Assembly: GCA_016713025.1 (NCBI GenBank)
Contig: JADJPZ010000004.1
Span: 4,137,204 to 4,201,203, forward strand
DNA: 64,000 bases
Source: Saprospiraceae bacterium
Lineage (GTDB): Bacteria > Bacteroidota > Bacteroidia > Chitinophagales > Saprospiraceae
Reading direction: 5' to 3'
Below the pieces are notes generated by a model. It was not told the origin of the DNA. It saw only the letters and a list, made by a program, of their open reading frames with translations, and made no database searches. This document shows positions 53,273 to 61,266 of this stretch, piece by piece; within the stretch, counting starts at the first letter, position 1; the number at the start of each line of letters is the position of its first letter. A program made the position numbers and the translations under genes.

Positions 53273-54323
53273 TCATAGTGCCGTAAACCATTTATTTATG
53301 AACTCAAATGCTTGTGAGTTATGCCTAATACCGGTGTGCGTAACGTTCTCTATGATTTGTACTTCGGCTTTACTGTACTCTGTTACAGCATTTTTCATTG
53401 CTCCCGCACTGAAAGCCTCGTCTTTTCTGCCAATCAAAACTAACATTGGAACATTTATCGATTTTAAACCCTGCTTGTAGTTGTCTGGTGACATACTCAT
53501 ATTTGCTCTATATGTGTACTTTCTTAATGGCATATTTTCAGGCAAATTAAAAAACAATACAGGCAAACTGTCGTGGGAATGATTACCAATTTCATTGAAC
53601 ATTTTTAATCCAATTATTCTCGTAAAGTGAATTTTCATAAAAGGTTCCGACTCACTTGTTTCCGTTGGTGGTGTTTGCGGAATAGCGGGTGAATTGTGCC
53701 CCAAAAGTGGTGCAAACAATAAATATCCGTCAACTTTTGTTTTATTATTCTGCAGTGCATAATTCAAGGCAACGCCACCACCCATAGAATGTCCTGCAAT
53801 GATGATTTTCCCATTGGGTTTCTCTTTACGGATTTCTTTAATAATGTCTGCCAAATCATCAACATACTGATTTATGTAGTCTACATCTCCTGCCTTGCCT
53901 TCTGACTTTCCGTGTCCCCTTAAATCAATTGCAAAAACCTCCGCTTGTGTTGCCTCTTGCAACAATCCTGCTGTCTTATTATACAAATATGCAGTACTTG
54001 CCACACCGTGAATAAGAACAATTGTATTTTCTGATTTTTTTAGGCAATAGATAAGCAAATATTTTCCTTTTGTCCCTAACGGTGAAGTAGTAGTCGTTGG
54101 ATTTATAAACCTGTTCAAAGCCCATCTCTTTTATGGTCTCTGGGTCAATTTTCGATTGCTGGGAAGGCTTAAAAGAAGGCTCAGGCATATTGATAAGTTT
54201 GGTTGCCTCTATAACCAAACTATCTTTATTTCCCTTGAAATATTCGTGCAGGATGCTTTGTCCCGAAGCGGTTGTAACAAATAGAAAAAGTGTTACGATT
54301 GAAATAATTTTTGTCATTCTCAT
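53273..54323 (-). CDS. Secreted alpha/beta hydrolase, one apparent frameshift
   Basis: The start at 54323 gives a signal peptide (MRMTKIISIVTLFLFVTTAS). Near 54045 an A run is one base too long (seven A). The first frame then fails after FAYLLPKK, while the second continues SENTIVLIHGVASTAYLYNK. The catalytic Ser is in IIIAGHSMGGGVALN, the acid in VLIGRKDEAFS and the His in ENVTHTGIRHN. About 349 residues if whole, a lysophospholipase/monoglyceride-lipase-like hydrolase of unknown substrate. It is the first gene of a three-gene cassette. The gene-less cassette upstream supplies a promoter in the right direction. Confidence 0.82.
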
Positions 54324-54447
54324 TTTGCGAATTATTAAAAGTGAAACTTGATTTACCTAATTATTCGCAACGACTGTCAAAAAATCACAGTCAGGGTCAA
54401 AATATTTTTTATTTTCACTGTGTAAGGTGTCTTTTTACGCTTGCCAC

Positions 54448-54507
54448 TAACGTCCAGCACTGGCGACGGACGACCGATAGGGAGTCTGTACGTCCAGTGC
54501 ATTGTTA
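54448..54507 (-). repeat. attC site E, ends gene-less cassette copy 2
   Basis: On the plus strand: TAAC, GTCCA, arm GCACTGG ... CCAGTGC, ATT, GTTA. One unpaired base interrupts the arm, as in known attC sites. Its sequence is almost identical to site C. Confidence 0.88.
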
Positions 54508-54652
54508 CTGGTCGTTTTTATTGTTTTTCAAAGGTAACTCTTTTGACCATTCCACAAATCAAAATTCTAAAATCTTTTTATCTCCTGCGTCCCGCTTAGT
54601 AATCTTTAAATCTCATAATCTTCATCCCGTTTTGATCTCTTCTAATGACCAG
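54508..54652 (-). other. Gene-less cassette, copy 2
   Basis: 145 bases without a reading frame longer than ~15 codons. Five differences from copy 1 at 55538-55682. Both ends carry CTGGTC/GACCAG, the complementary ends expected of one cassette circle. It contains the promoter at 54529-54558. Confidence 0.8.
54529..54558 (-). promoter_or_regulatory. Consensus promoter inside gene-less cassette copy 2, toward the hydrolase-sigma cassette
   Basis: On the minus strand TTTG (54558-54555), an 18-base spacer, and TACCTTTG (54536-54529). Transcription would start near 54522, pass through attC site E and enter the hydrolase gene. Confidence 0.6.
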
Positions 54653-54734
54653 TAACGGTTGGCTTGCTGCCGTGCCGCCGTGCGTTGGCTTTGCGGGTTG
54701 GCTGTTCGGCGGCATGGACAGCAAGCCTTTGTTC
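54653..54734 (-). repeat. attC site D, ends the outer-membrane protein cassette
   Basis: On the plus strand: TAAC, GGTT, arm GGCTTGCTG ... CAGCAAGCC, TTT, GTTC. The unusual end GTTCTCT is the complement of AGAGAAC at the start of the same cassette (site C), which ties both ends to one cassette. Confidence 0.88.
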
Positions 54735-54749
54735 TCTGCTGTCTTCTTT

Positions 54750-55454
54750 TTAGATTTTATATGTCAATCCCATTCTTATCATTTCGCTATATGCTTCATT
54801 TGTTCCACCATCAAACCCAGATTTATAGTTTATCAGTCCCTTCGAATATCCTATGTATCCTCCTATTTTATTTTTTTGGATTCCGATTTGAATTCGGGGA
54901 CGAAAATCGAATTCAATAGTTTTTCTCTCTCTGCTGGTTTCGTATTCTCGTAATTCAGATTGTGCAGTACCTCTTTCGTTTCCGTTGATACAATATCCCA
55001 AATCAAATCCACAATCAAAAAATAAAACCATCGATGACTTTTTAAATTGATAACCAAAACTTGGAAAAGCATTAACAAAACTTGAATTCAAATTCGTTTT
55101 ACCACTTGCCGATACAGTTTCATTGATATTATCACTATGTTGCCATACTGAATTTATATCGATTCGGCTTCTCAAAATTTCATACCCTAAATCAATCCCA
55201 AATCTTAAATTTGATTTGGTAATTCTTCTAATATTTGCCGATATGCCATAGGAAAATCCATATTTGCTTCCATAGGGATTATTAGTATAACCATCTTCCT
55301 TGTCAAGGTTGTAATTTATTTGTTCAGATTTTTCTGCTGATTCACCTGTATATCTAAAAAAACCTGAATTCAGATTGATTCCAAATTCTGTTGATTGCCC
55401 AATAGCATTCAAGCTCAGGACAACAAGAAACATTGCGATAATTTCTTTTTTCAT
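54750..55454 (-). CDS. Outer-membrane beta-barrel protein of unknown function
   Basis: 234 residues from the ATG at 55454, with signal peptide MKKEIIAMFLVVLSLNAIGQ. The open frame extends to 55532 but would be translated out of attC site C, so the later ATG, 24 bases inside the cassette, is chosen. The mature part shows alternating strands ending in aromatic residues (FGINLNSGFFRYTG, YGFSYGISANIRRI, LRFGIDLGYEILRS) and a C-terminal strand MIRMGLTYKI, as in small barrels of the OmpA/PorT-like fold. Sole gene of its cassette; role unknown. Confidence 0.78.
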   Translation of the reverse strand: MKKEIIAMFLVVLSLNAIGQSTEFGINLNSGFFRYTGESAEKSEQINYNLDKEDGYTNNPYGSKYGFSYGISANIRRITKSNLRFGIDLGYEILRSRIDINSVWQHSDNINETVSASGKTNLNSSFVNAFPSFGYQFKKSSMVLFFDCGFDLGYCINGNERGTAQSELREYETSRERKTIEFDFRPRIQIGIQKNKIGGYIGYSKGLINYKSGFDGGTNEAYSEMIRMGLTYKI

Positions 55455-55477
55455 GTTCTTTTTTTTTTGGTTGCAGA

Positions 55478-55537
55478 GAACGCCTAGCACTGGCGACGGA
55501 CGACCGGTAGGGAGTCTGTACGTCCAGTGCATTGTTA
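55478..55537 (-). repeat. attC site C, ends gene-less cassette copy 1
   Basis: On the plus strand: GAAC, GCCTA, arm GCACTGG ... CCAGTGC, ATT, GTTA. The GAAC end in place of TAAC comes from the following cassette's own start (TTCTCT), consistent with strand exchange at G|TT. Confidence 0.88.
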
Positions 55538-55682
55538 CTGGTCGTTTTTATTGTTTTTCAAAGGTAACTCTTTTGACCAACCCACAAATCAAAATTCTAA
55601 AATCTTTTTATCTCCTGCGTCCCGCTTGGCAATCTTTAAATCTCTTAATCTTCATCCCGTTTTGATCTCTTCTAATGACCAG
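55538..55682 (-). other. Gene-less cassette, copy 1
   Basis: 145 bases, no credible gene, about 97 percent identical to 54508-54652. It carries the promoter at 55559-55588. The two copies flank the outer-membrane protein cassette. Confidence 0.8.
55559..55588 (-). promoter_or_regulatory. Consensus promoter inside gene-less cassette copy 1, toward the outer-membrane protein gene
   Basis: On the minus strand TTTG (55588-55585), an 18-base spacer, TACCTTTG (55566-55559). The start near 55552 lies about 98 bases before the ATG at 55454, with attC site C in the leader. Confidence 0.6.
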
Positions 55683-55742
55683 TAACGTTTTGGCTACCTG
55701 ACGTGACGACGATAGGAGTCATGTACATGGTAGCCTGTGTTA
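55683..55742 (-). repeat. attC site B, ends the T9SS/DUF6934 cassette
   Basis: On the plus strand: TAAC, GTTTT, arm GGCTACC ... GGTAGCC, TGT, GTTA. The GCCATAAC flank (minus) complements the cassette start GTTATGGC in site A. The TAA stop of the 50-residue protein lies in the site. Confidence 0.88.
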
Positions 55743-55892
55743 TGGCTTCGTGATTCTTGCTTTTTTATCTGCTTCTTCTAGTTCCTTCATTATGTCACGA
55801 TCTTTTACGAACTCTTTTGCCCATTGCAGTTTCTCAACGAAGAGTTGTTTGCCTTTTAATTCTTCTGTAAGGTTTTTATCAACCTTTCCCAT
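55740..55892 (-). CDS. 50-residue helical protein paired with DUF6934-like gene (copy 2)
   Basis: Same protein as at 49591-49743. The frame is open back to an ATG at 55925 (adding MLKESPKKVKI), but copy 1 cannot use that extension, so the start at 55892 is given for both. It is 37 bases behind the DUF6934-like gene and ends in attC site B. High Lys/Glu content and likely all-helical structure. The size, charge and tight gene order resemble small regulatory or antitoxin-type partners, but no family supports that. Confidence 0.6.
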   Translation of the reverse strand: MGKVDKNLTEELKGKQLFVEKLQWAKEFVKDRDIMKELEEADKKARITKP

Positions 55893-55929
55893 TATTTTTA
55901 CTTTTTTTGGACTTTCTTTTAACATGATT

Positions 55930-56367
55930 TTACTTTTTAGCTATAAAAAATGCTCTATAATCTTTCCCTTTTATGAAACGTTCAATTTCGCCATCTAGTT
56001 CGCCATAAAGTATAAATTCTTGATCTATAAAGTCAAAAAACATTGTCAAATACCTTCTATAGAGCCTTGTCCTTGAATGAGTACTACCTTGGGCCAATAC
56101 AACAGTACCAGAATATGTGGCAAAAAAATCGAAAATTGTTGAAGCAACCGTTGCCAATACCTTTTCCGTATCTTTATTATCGGTAATTATTAGATCGTCG
56201 ATTGTTCCTAATGCTCCATTTCTATCACCAAAGGCAAGGTTGTATAATGGTCCTTCAACATGTTGATAGATTACAAGTTTTTGAATATAGCCTTTAGGTC
56301 CAACACTTGTAAAGCTAAAAGTTAGAACATCATCAGTAACTAAAGTATTGTATCTCTCTAAATTCAT
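55930..56367 (-). CDS. DUF6934-like protein (copy 2)
   Basis: 145 residues, one residue different from copy 1 (Asn7). The start codon overlaps the stop of the T9SS protein gene (ATGA), so the two are translationally coupled in the intact cassette. Conserved blocks are SVGPKGYIQKLVIYQ, YNLAFGDRNG, TDNKDTEKVLATVAST and STHSRTRLYRR. Family placement in DUF6934 is from motif memory; function unknown. Near-identity of both copies at DNA level over ~680 bases shows a recent duplication. Confidence 0.78.
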   Translation of the reverse strand: MNLERYNTLVTDDVLTFSFTSVGPKGYIQKLVIYQHVEGPLYNLAFGDRNGALGTIDDLIITDNKDTEKVLATVASTIFDFFATYSGTVVLAQGSTHSRTRLYRRYLTMFFDFIDQEFILYGELDGEIERFIKGKDYRAFFIAKK

Positions 56368-57244
56368 TTCTTCAAAACCTTATATCTATGGTCTCCGACC
56401 ACAAAGATAAGGATTCCGGATGGAAGTTCAGACAGATTTATGGTGTTTTGTCCTTCGGAGATGTCTTGTTGTTTGTATAGTTTGCCGTACACATCCATGA
56501 TTTGAAGTGTTGTTGTTTCAGATGTAGTGATGGTTACTTCTGATGTGGCGGGATTTGGGTAGATGTTTATGTTGCTGTCTTCATCATATCTCACACTGGC
56601 TATATCGCTGTAGCTGTACTTACCATCAAAGTCCACTTGTTTGATGCGGTAGTAGTTCATCCCGAAGGATGGCGATGTGTGGATGTACTCATAATGTTTT
56701 GTTGCGTTGTAGGTGCCATCGCCTGGTATATCTCCGATGGGTGAGAAATTGCTACCATTTGGACTATGCTCGATGATGTATTTTTCGTTGTTGATTTGGG
56801 TGGCTACAGACCAAGTGATTTGGGTTGTTTCGTTTTTAATAATGGCAGATGTTGGTGAGTGCCAAATTACAGGCATTGCAGCCACACAAATATCAAAATT
56901 TACAGCACCACTGGCAGCGCATCCGTTTTGATTACCTACCCAACTAATATTTCCCTGCCCAGTTGATATTGGTTTAATTTTTACTTCATCTCCTGGGATA
57001 AAAATTCCGCTTGGAAATGGGACTCCATTTTTAAATATCTCTATTAAAGCCCCAGCTACCGCAAAATACGAACCACTATTTGGGACTATAAAAACAACAC
57101 TATCAATACCCAAACGAGCACCAGTAGGCGTACCAGCAACACACTCGAATTTAAAAGCTGCGCTTATTGCATTATTAAGACATTGAGAATTTACATTTTC
57201 TGAGAAGGAAATCAAAAAAATCAATAAAAAATAAACTTAAACAT
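56364..57244 (-). CDS. T9SS-sorted secreted protein (type A C-terminal domain), one apparent frameshift in the signal peptide
   Basis: From the ATG at 57244 the frame MFKFIF would continue LLIFLISFSENVNSQ if one T were added to a T run near 57225, which restores a signal peptide. The mature protein has a GEVKIKPIS-type beta-sandwich segment (GIFIPGDEVKIKPISTGQGN), an Ig-like stretch with KYIIEHSPNGSNF, and ends in a T9SS type A sorting domain (IYPNPATSEVTITTSE ... ISEGQNTINLSELPSGILI). About 292 residues. It would be exported by type IX secretion and attached to the surface. First gene of its cassette. Binding target unknown. Confidence 0.8.
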
Positions 57245-57401
57245 ACCGTAAAACTTTTGATGGTTAAAAAATCGTCAAAAGTTACCGCTCATTATTGGAT
57301 TGGGAGACCACTTATTCACCAATGTGTTGAAAATCTTGATGTACTAGGTGATTTTCTTTACGAAGGTTGGTCGGTTGGTCGTTTCTTACTTTCATGAGCC
57401 A

Positions 57402-57529
57402 TAACGTTTTGCAGCTACACGCAGGCAGGGATTTTTAGCACTAAACTTCCTACGAAGAACTGAACTTTAAATTTAGCACTTTCCTGTCATACGAAGCACG
57501 AAACCCCTGCTTGCTTGTAGGTGCTGTTA
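57402..57529 (-). repeat. attC site A, 128 bases, first in array
   Basis: On the plus strand: TAAC, GTTTT, arm GCAGCTACA ... TGTAGGTGC, GTTA, with a further inner pair CAGGCAGGG ... CCCCTGCTTG. It is longer than the other sites. The cassette it once ended would start with GTTATAGCC; that start is not seen in the window. Confidence 0.75.
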
Positions 57530-57759
57530 TAGCCAGTGGTTCTTGTCGTCTGTCCTTGTAAACCATTGTGATTGTTGAGATTCAGTGTCAGTGTCATTGT
57601 CTGTTGGGTTGTGCGTTGCGTTTTTTATTTTTTTGAAGGGTCGGTAAATTTTTTAAAACAATTTTGTCTTGCGTTGGCTTTGCAAGCTCTTTGACAAAGC
57701 TTTGGTCTGCGTGTTGGCTTTGTGGGGCTTTGGCAATGTGCTTGCAAATTGGGTAGCAA

Positions 57760-60008
57760 TTAATAATTTAATGTCAGTCCAACTCCAAATCCCATATCGC
57801 TATCGTAGTGTGTTCTAATCCCCATATTTCTATTTATGATATAACGCAAGTCAACCATAAATTCTTTGTCTGTATTTACCATAAAACCAGCTCTTATTCT
57901 TTTCGTAATCGGTATATCTTCTCGCATTAAAGAAAGTCGAACAATTCCATCGTGATACACTTCTGCCTGAAAATTCACCAACATTGGAAGCGTGTACATA
58001 AACCCTAAACTTACAGCAGTTCTGTTGTCTTTTTTATTTACTTGTCCGAATAAATTTTCTTCTTGTTCATCAATTCCCATTTTTCTGTAACGCCAATCAA
58101 AACCAATAAACGGCATCAGCCATTGCATTTTTCCAATGTATCGTCCTATATGTGTTTCGGTTTCATAGCCGTGCATATCATTGTAGCCTAAACGCCATTC
58201 TGAACCTATGCTCCAACGAGTGTTTTGTAACATTGCCATTCCATCGTTTCCGTTGGTAGCAAAATCGTTGTCTGCCATAAAATGAAATTTACGGTCGTCT
58301 GCAAATAGTTTACGTTGAGCCAATTTAGGATTTGTTATTAAAGGATTTGGAGCTTGATTTTCATAAGTAAATACTCTGCCCATACCACTCATCATATGGT
58401 AGAGAATATGACAGTGAAAAAACCAATCGCCTTCTACATTGGCGTTAAATTCCAATGTATCGGTTTCCATTGGCATAATGTCCACAACATTTTTAAGGGT
58501 GCATTGGCGCCTTGACCATTGAGTAAACGAAAATCGTGTCCGTGCAAGTGCATTGGATGTCGCATCATAGAGTTGTTATATAAAACGATACGAACATTTT
58601 CACCTTTTTTGATTAGAATTTTATCAGTTTCAGATATTACTCTATTATCTAAACTCCAAACATAGCGGTTCATATTTCCTGTTAGTGTAAATTTTAACTC
58701 TTTTACGGGTGCATCTTTTGGAAGTGAAGTATTGTTGGGTGATTTCAACATTGCATAGTTTAACGTAACAATATCTGCCAAAGCATTGGCGTTGTATCGG
58801 TTTGGGTCGTTATCACTTTGTTTTGGTTTGCTGTCTCCAGTAATTTCCGGATACATTACCACATTCATATCCATTTGATTTAGGCTCATATTCATTCCCA
58901 TATCGTCCAAATCGCCATTCATTTTCATCATATCATTCATCATCTTCATTCCTTCAAAATACTTCAATCTTGGTTGTGATGATTTCAGTTGTTTTATGCC
59001 GTTGCCAATGTATAATGATGCAGAATTGGTTCTGTCTTCGGTGGTTGCCAAAAATTCAAAAGCCGTATTTTCGGCAGGAATAGTTACAATAATATCGTAG
59101 GTTTCAGAAACAGCAATAATCAATCTATCTACTTCAACAGGCTCTACATCGTTGCCATCATTAGCAACTACGGTAATTTTTCCACCTGCATAAGTAAGCC
59201 AAAAGTAAGATGAAGCACCACCATTTGAAATTCTTAAACGCACTTTGTCGCCTGCCTTTAATTCCTTTCCGTCAATTATTGAAAGGTCGGTAATGGATTT
59301 GCCATTCATCAATATTTTTTCGTAATACACATCGCTTACATCCATTGCCAACATTCGTTTCCATTCGTTTTTGAGTTTAGTTTTGAAATGCCCAGCTTTA
59401 ATGGCTTCTGCATAACTTTGAACGGCATTTTTTTTCAATGCTGGGTAATCGTTGGCATTATGCAACATTCTGTGAATGTTTTCAGGTTTTAAGTCTGTCC
59501 ATTCGCTTAATACAATGGGAACGGTAGGTAAATCATCAATTCCCTTTCGAAATGTTTTGTCATCAGATTTTTTGAGCATTATAAAATTGCCATACATTCC
59601 TATTTGTTCTTGCAAACCCGAATGACTGTGATACCAATGTGTGCCATTTTGAATAATTGGAAAACGGTAAACGTGTGTAGTATTTGGCTTGATTGGCATT
59701 TGCGTCAAATTAGGAACGCCATCTTCTTTGTTGGGTAAAAATAAGCCGTGCCAATGCAAAGATGTTTCTTCTTTAAGCAAATTATGAACGTAAATTTCTG
59801 CTGTGTCGCCTTCTGTAAAGACGAGCGTTGGCATAGGGATTTGTCCGTTTACGGCTATGGCTCTTTTGAATTTCCCAGTAAAGTTTACCAAAGTGTCTTT
59901 TACATAAAGGTCGTAACGAACTGTTTTTTGAGCGGATATATTATTACTGACCAATAGTAAAAATACTATCGGCAGCAATTTTTTTGAAAGAATATTTTGT
60001 AGAACCAT
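57760..60008 (-). CDS. Multicopper oxidase (CopA/PcoA-type) fused to a CopB-like outer-membrane barrel, one apparent frameshift
   Basis: Oxidises Cu(I) and protects the periplasm. The start at 60008 gives a signal peptide up to NNISAQ. Copper sites are visible in order: HWHGLFLP, HWYHSHSG, HPMHLHGHDFRLL and HCHILYHMMSGM. Met-rich stretches (MKMMNDMMKMNGDLDDMGMN) bind copper. Near 58490 an A run is one base short, ending the first frame after NAPLK; the next frame continues with DIMPMETDTLEFNANVEGDW. After ~545 residues a barrel-like region follows (HFMADNDFATNGNDGM ... MGFGVGLTLNY), similar to copper-resistance protein B. About 749 residues in all. Last gene of the copper operon. Confidence 0.85.
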
Positions 60009-60074
60009 TTTAAGATTTTCATTTGTTGAGTTTAAGAAATGGCGTAACCGTTTTCGATTACGCCAAATTGGAGT

Positions 60075-60929
60075 TTATTTAATGGTTTCTACTGTTTTGC
60101 CACAAGTAAGCATTTGCGAACCGTAGTATGGATTTTTTACTGCGTTTTCTTTGCTCAACCAATTTGCTCCTTTACCATCGTTATACATTGGGCAATTTTG
60201 ATAGTATATAGAATAATCCTGTTTACTGACTTTGAGCAAAGCATAAAAGTTTGCTGACAAATCCATAAAAACGACACGCTGTTTTTCTATAATTGTAGTA
60301 GCTGCAATTTTTTCGGTATTTGATTTTAAACTACTCATCACTTTCATCCAAACAGTGTGTTCTTCTGATGAGAGTTTTTCCATTTTAACCGAATTGATAT
60401 TTGCAAGTACGTCTTTAGCTAATGTTGAAACTAATTTACCGTCTGATTTTACCAAAGCATCTTTTAAAGCAAAGTAACTTTCGAAAATCGTTTTCAGTTG
60501 ATTTACTTCTTGCTTCGTTTCAACTACGTTTTCTTGATTGTGCATTGAGTGGTCTTCAATAACTGCGGTTGAAACAATTGCCGTTTTGTTTACCCTTTCG
60601 TATTGGCAACATCCAGCAAGTTTACTATACACATCATCTGGAGCGAGGAATTTGTCGCTATCATAACCAGCCAATGCAATACGTTTCAAAATTTCATCTT
60701 GATTTGTTTTGGTGCTGTCGTATGTGATTGTTGCCATTTTAGTGTCTTTGTTCCAGTCCACATTAGCAATCTTCTTTACACTTCCTGCTGTTTCAATGGT
60801 CTTTTCACACATTTCACAGTTACCATAAATTTTTACACTCTCAGTTTTAGTATTTTTAATTTGAGCATTACAAGAGGAAAATGAAAATAGCAATATAGTT
60901 GCTGCTGATATTTTTGAAATTAAGTTCAT
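60075..60929 (-). CDS. HMA-domain and DUF3347 protein of the copper locus
   Basis: 284 residues with a lipoprotein-like start (MNLISKISAATILLFSFSSC). Residues ~30-95 form a heavy-metal-associated domain with the metal site GNCEMCEKTI. The C-terminal half matches DUF3347: LKTIFESYFALKDALVKSDG, then FMDLSANFYALLKVSKQDYS, ending in QNCPMYNDGKGANWLSKENA with cysteine/methionine ligands. These proteins take part in periplasmic copper binding in Bacteroidota. It lies 12 bases behind the small HMA chaperone gene and 66 bases before the oxidase. Confidence 0.87.
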   Translation of the reverse strand: MNLISKISAATILLFSFSSCNAQIKNTKTESVKIYGNCEMCEKTIETAGSVKKIANVDWNKDTKMATITYDSTKTNQDEILKRIALAGYDSDKFLAPDDVYSKLAGCCQYERVNKTAIVSTAVIEDHSMHNQENVVETKQEVNQLKTIFESYFALKDALVKSDGKLVSTLAKDVLANINSVKMEKLSSEEHTVWMKVMSSLKSNTEKIAATTIIEKQRVVFMDLSANFYALLKVSKQDYSIYYQNCPMYNDGKGANWLSKENAVKNPYYGSQMLTCGKTVETIK

Positions 60930-60941
60930 ATCTGTTATTTT

Positions 60942-61169
60942 TTATTGGGTTAATAATTCAATTTTGAATCCTGCTTCCTTTACTTTTTGCATTACTTCTT
61001 CTTCGGTAATTCCTTCGGAATGCACAGAAAGAATTTTGTCTTTGCTTGCGGTGTCCACATCCCAATGACAGATGCCTTCACCTTCATTGAGGAATGGAGT
61101 AACTTTAGCCACACATCCACCGCAGTTGATGTTGGTTTTGAATTTTAATGTTTTATCGTTCGTTTTCAT
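60942..61169 (-). CDS. CopZ-like copper chaperone (single HMA domain)
   Basis: 75 residues. Metal-binding motif NCGGCVAKVTPFLNEGEG near the N-terminus and the helix EEEVMQKVKEAGFKIELL at the end, the complete ferredoxin-like HMA fold. No signal peptide, so cytoplasmic; expected to deliver Cu(I) to the P-type ATPase encoded upstream. Its promoter contains a 15-base motif identical to one before the ATPase gene. Confidence 0.9.
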   Translation of the reverse strand: MKTNDKTLKFKTNINCGGCVAKVTPFLNEGEGICHWDVDTASKDKILSVHSEGITEEEVMQKVKEAGFKIELLTQ

Positions 61170-61196
61170 TTTAATGTTTGTTTAAAATATATACTG

Positions 61197-61260
61197 CAAA
61201 TTTCGCAAGCATTCAGTCTAAATCCATTGCTGTATTTTTGAATTGATTTGTAACATTTAC
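61197..61260 (-). promoter_or_regulatory. Copper-operon promoter with 15-base activator motif
   Basis: ATTTGTAACATTTAC at 61246-61260 and the -7 box GAAATTTG (minus strand, 61204-61197). The motif-to-TTTG distance is 45 bases, exactly as before the ATPase gene. The likely regulator is the AraC protein at 63763. Confidence 0.65.
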
Positions 61261-61266
61261 GTCTGA

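Larger units (their letters stand above)
48089..57529 (-). mobile_element. Integron-like gene-cassette array (attC sites, no integrase in window)
   Basis: Eight well-formed attC-like sites and two damaged ones separate nine cassettes, all genes running on the minus strand toward the lower coordinate. Read on that strand each site begins TAAC plus a three-base spacer, has a paired arm, a variable centre, the complementary arm, a 4-6 base spacer and CGTTA. Arm sequences differ between sites but keep pairing. For the complete cassettes the first bases (for example TTATCTCGG, TTATGTAGG, TTACTGGTC, TTATGGC) are complementary to the bases before TAAC at their own end. That is expected only if each cassette was once a circle joined at G|TT. 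Cassettes begin near 57404, 55685, 55480, 54655, 54450, 51441, ~50690 (truncated), 49533 and 48779. Confidence 0.85.

Noticed and set aside
54645..54953. Two plus-strand frames over attC site D
   Set aside because: They are antisense to the outer-membrane protein gene and its attC; no conserved features.
48089..55742. Palindromic repeats at 48.1, 54.45 and 55.5 kb as ordinary MITE or REP elements
   Set aside because: Other sites with the same layout have unrelated arm sequences, and the flanks show cassette-type complementarity rather than target duplications.
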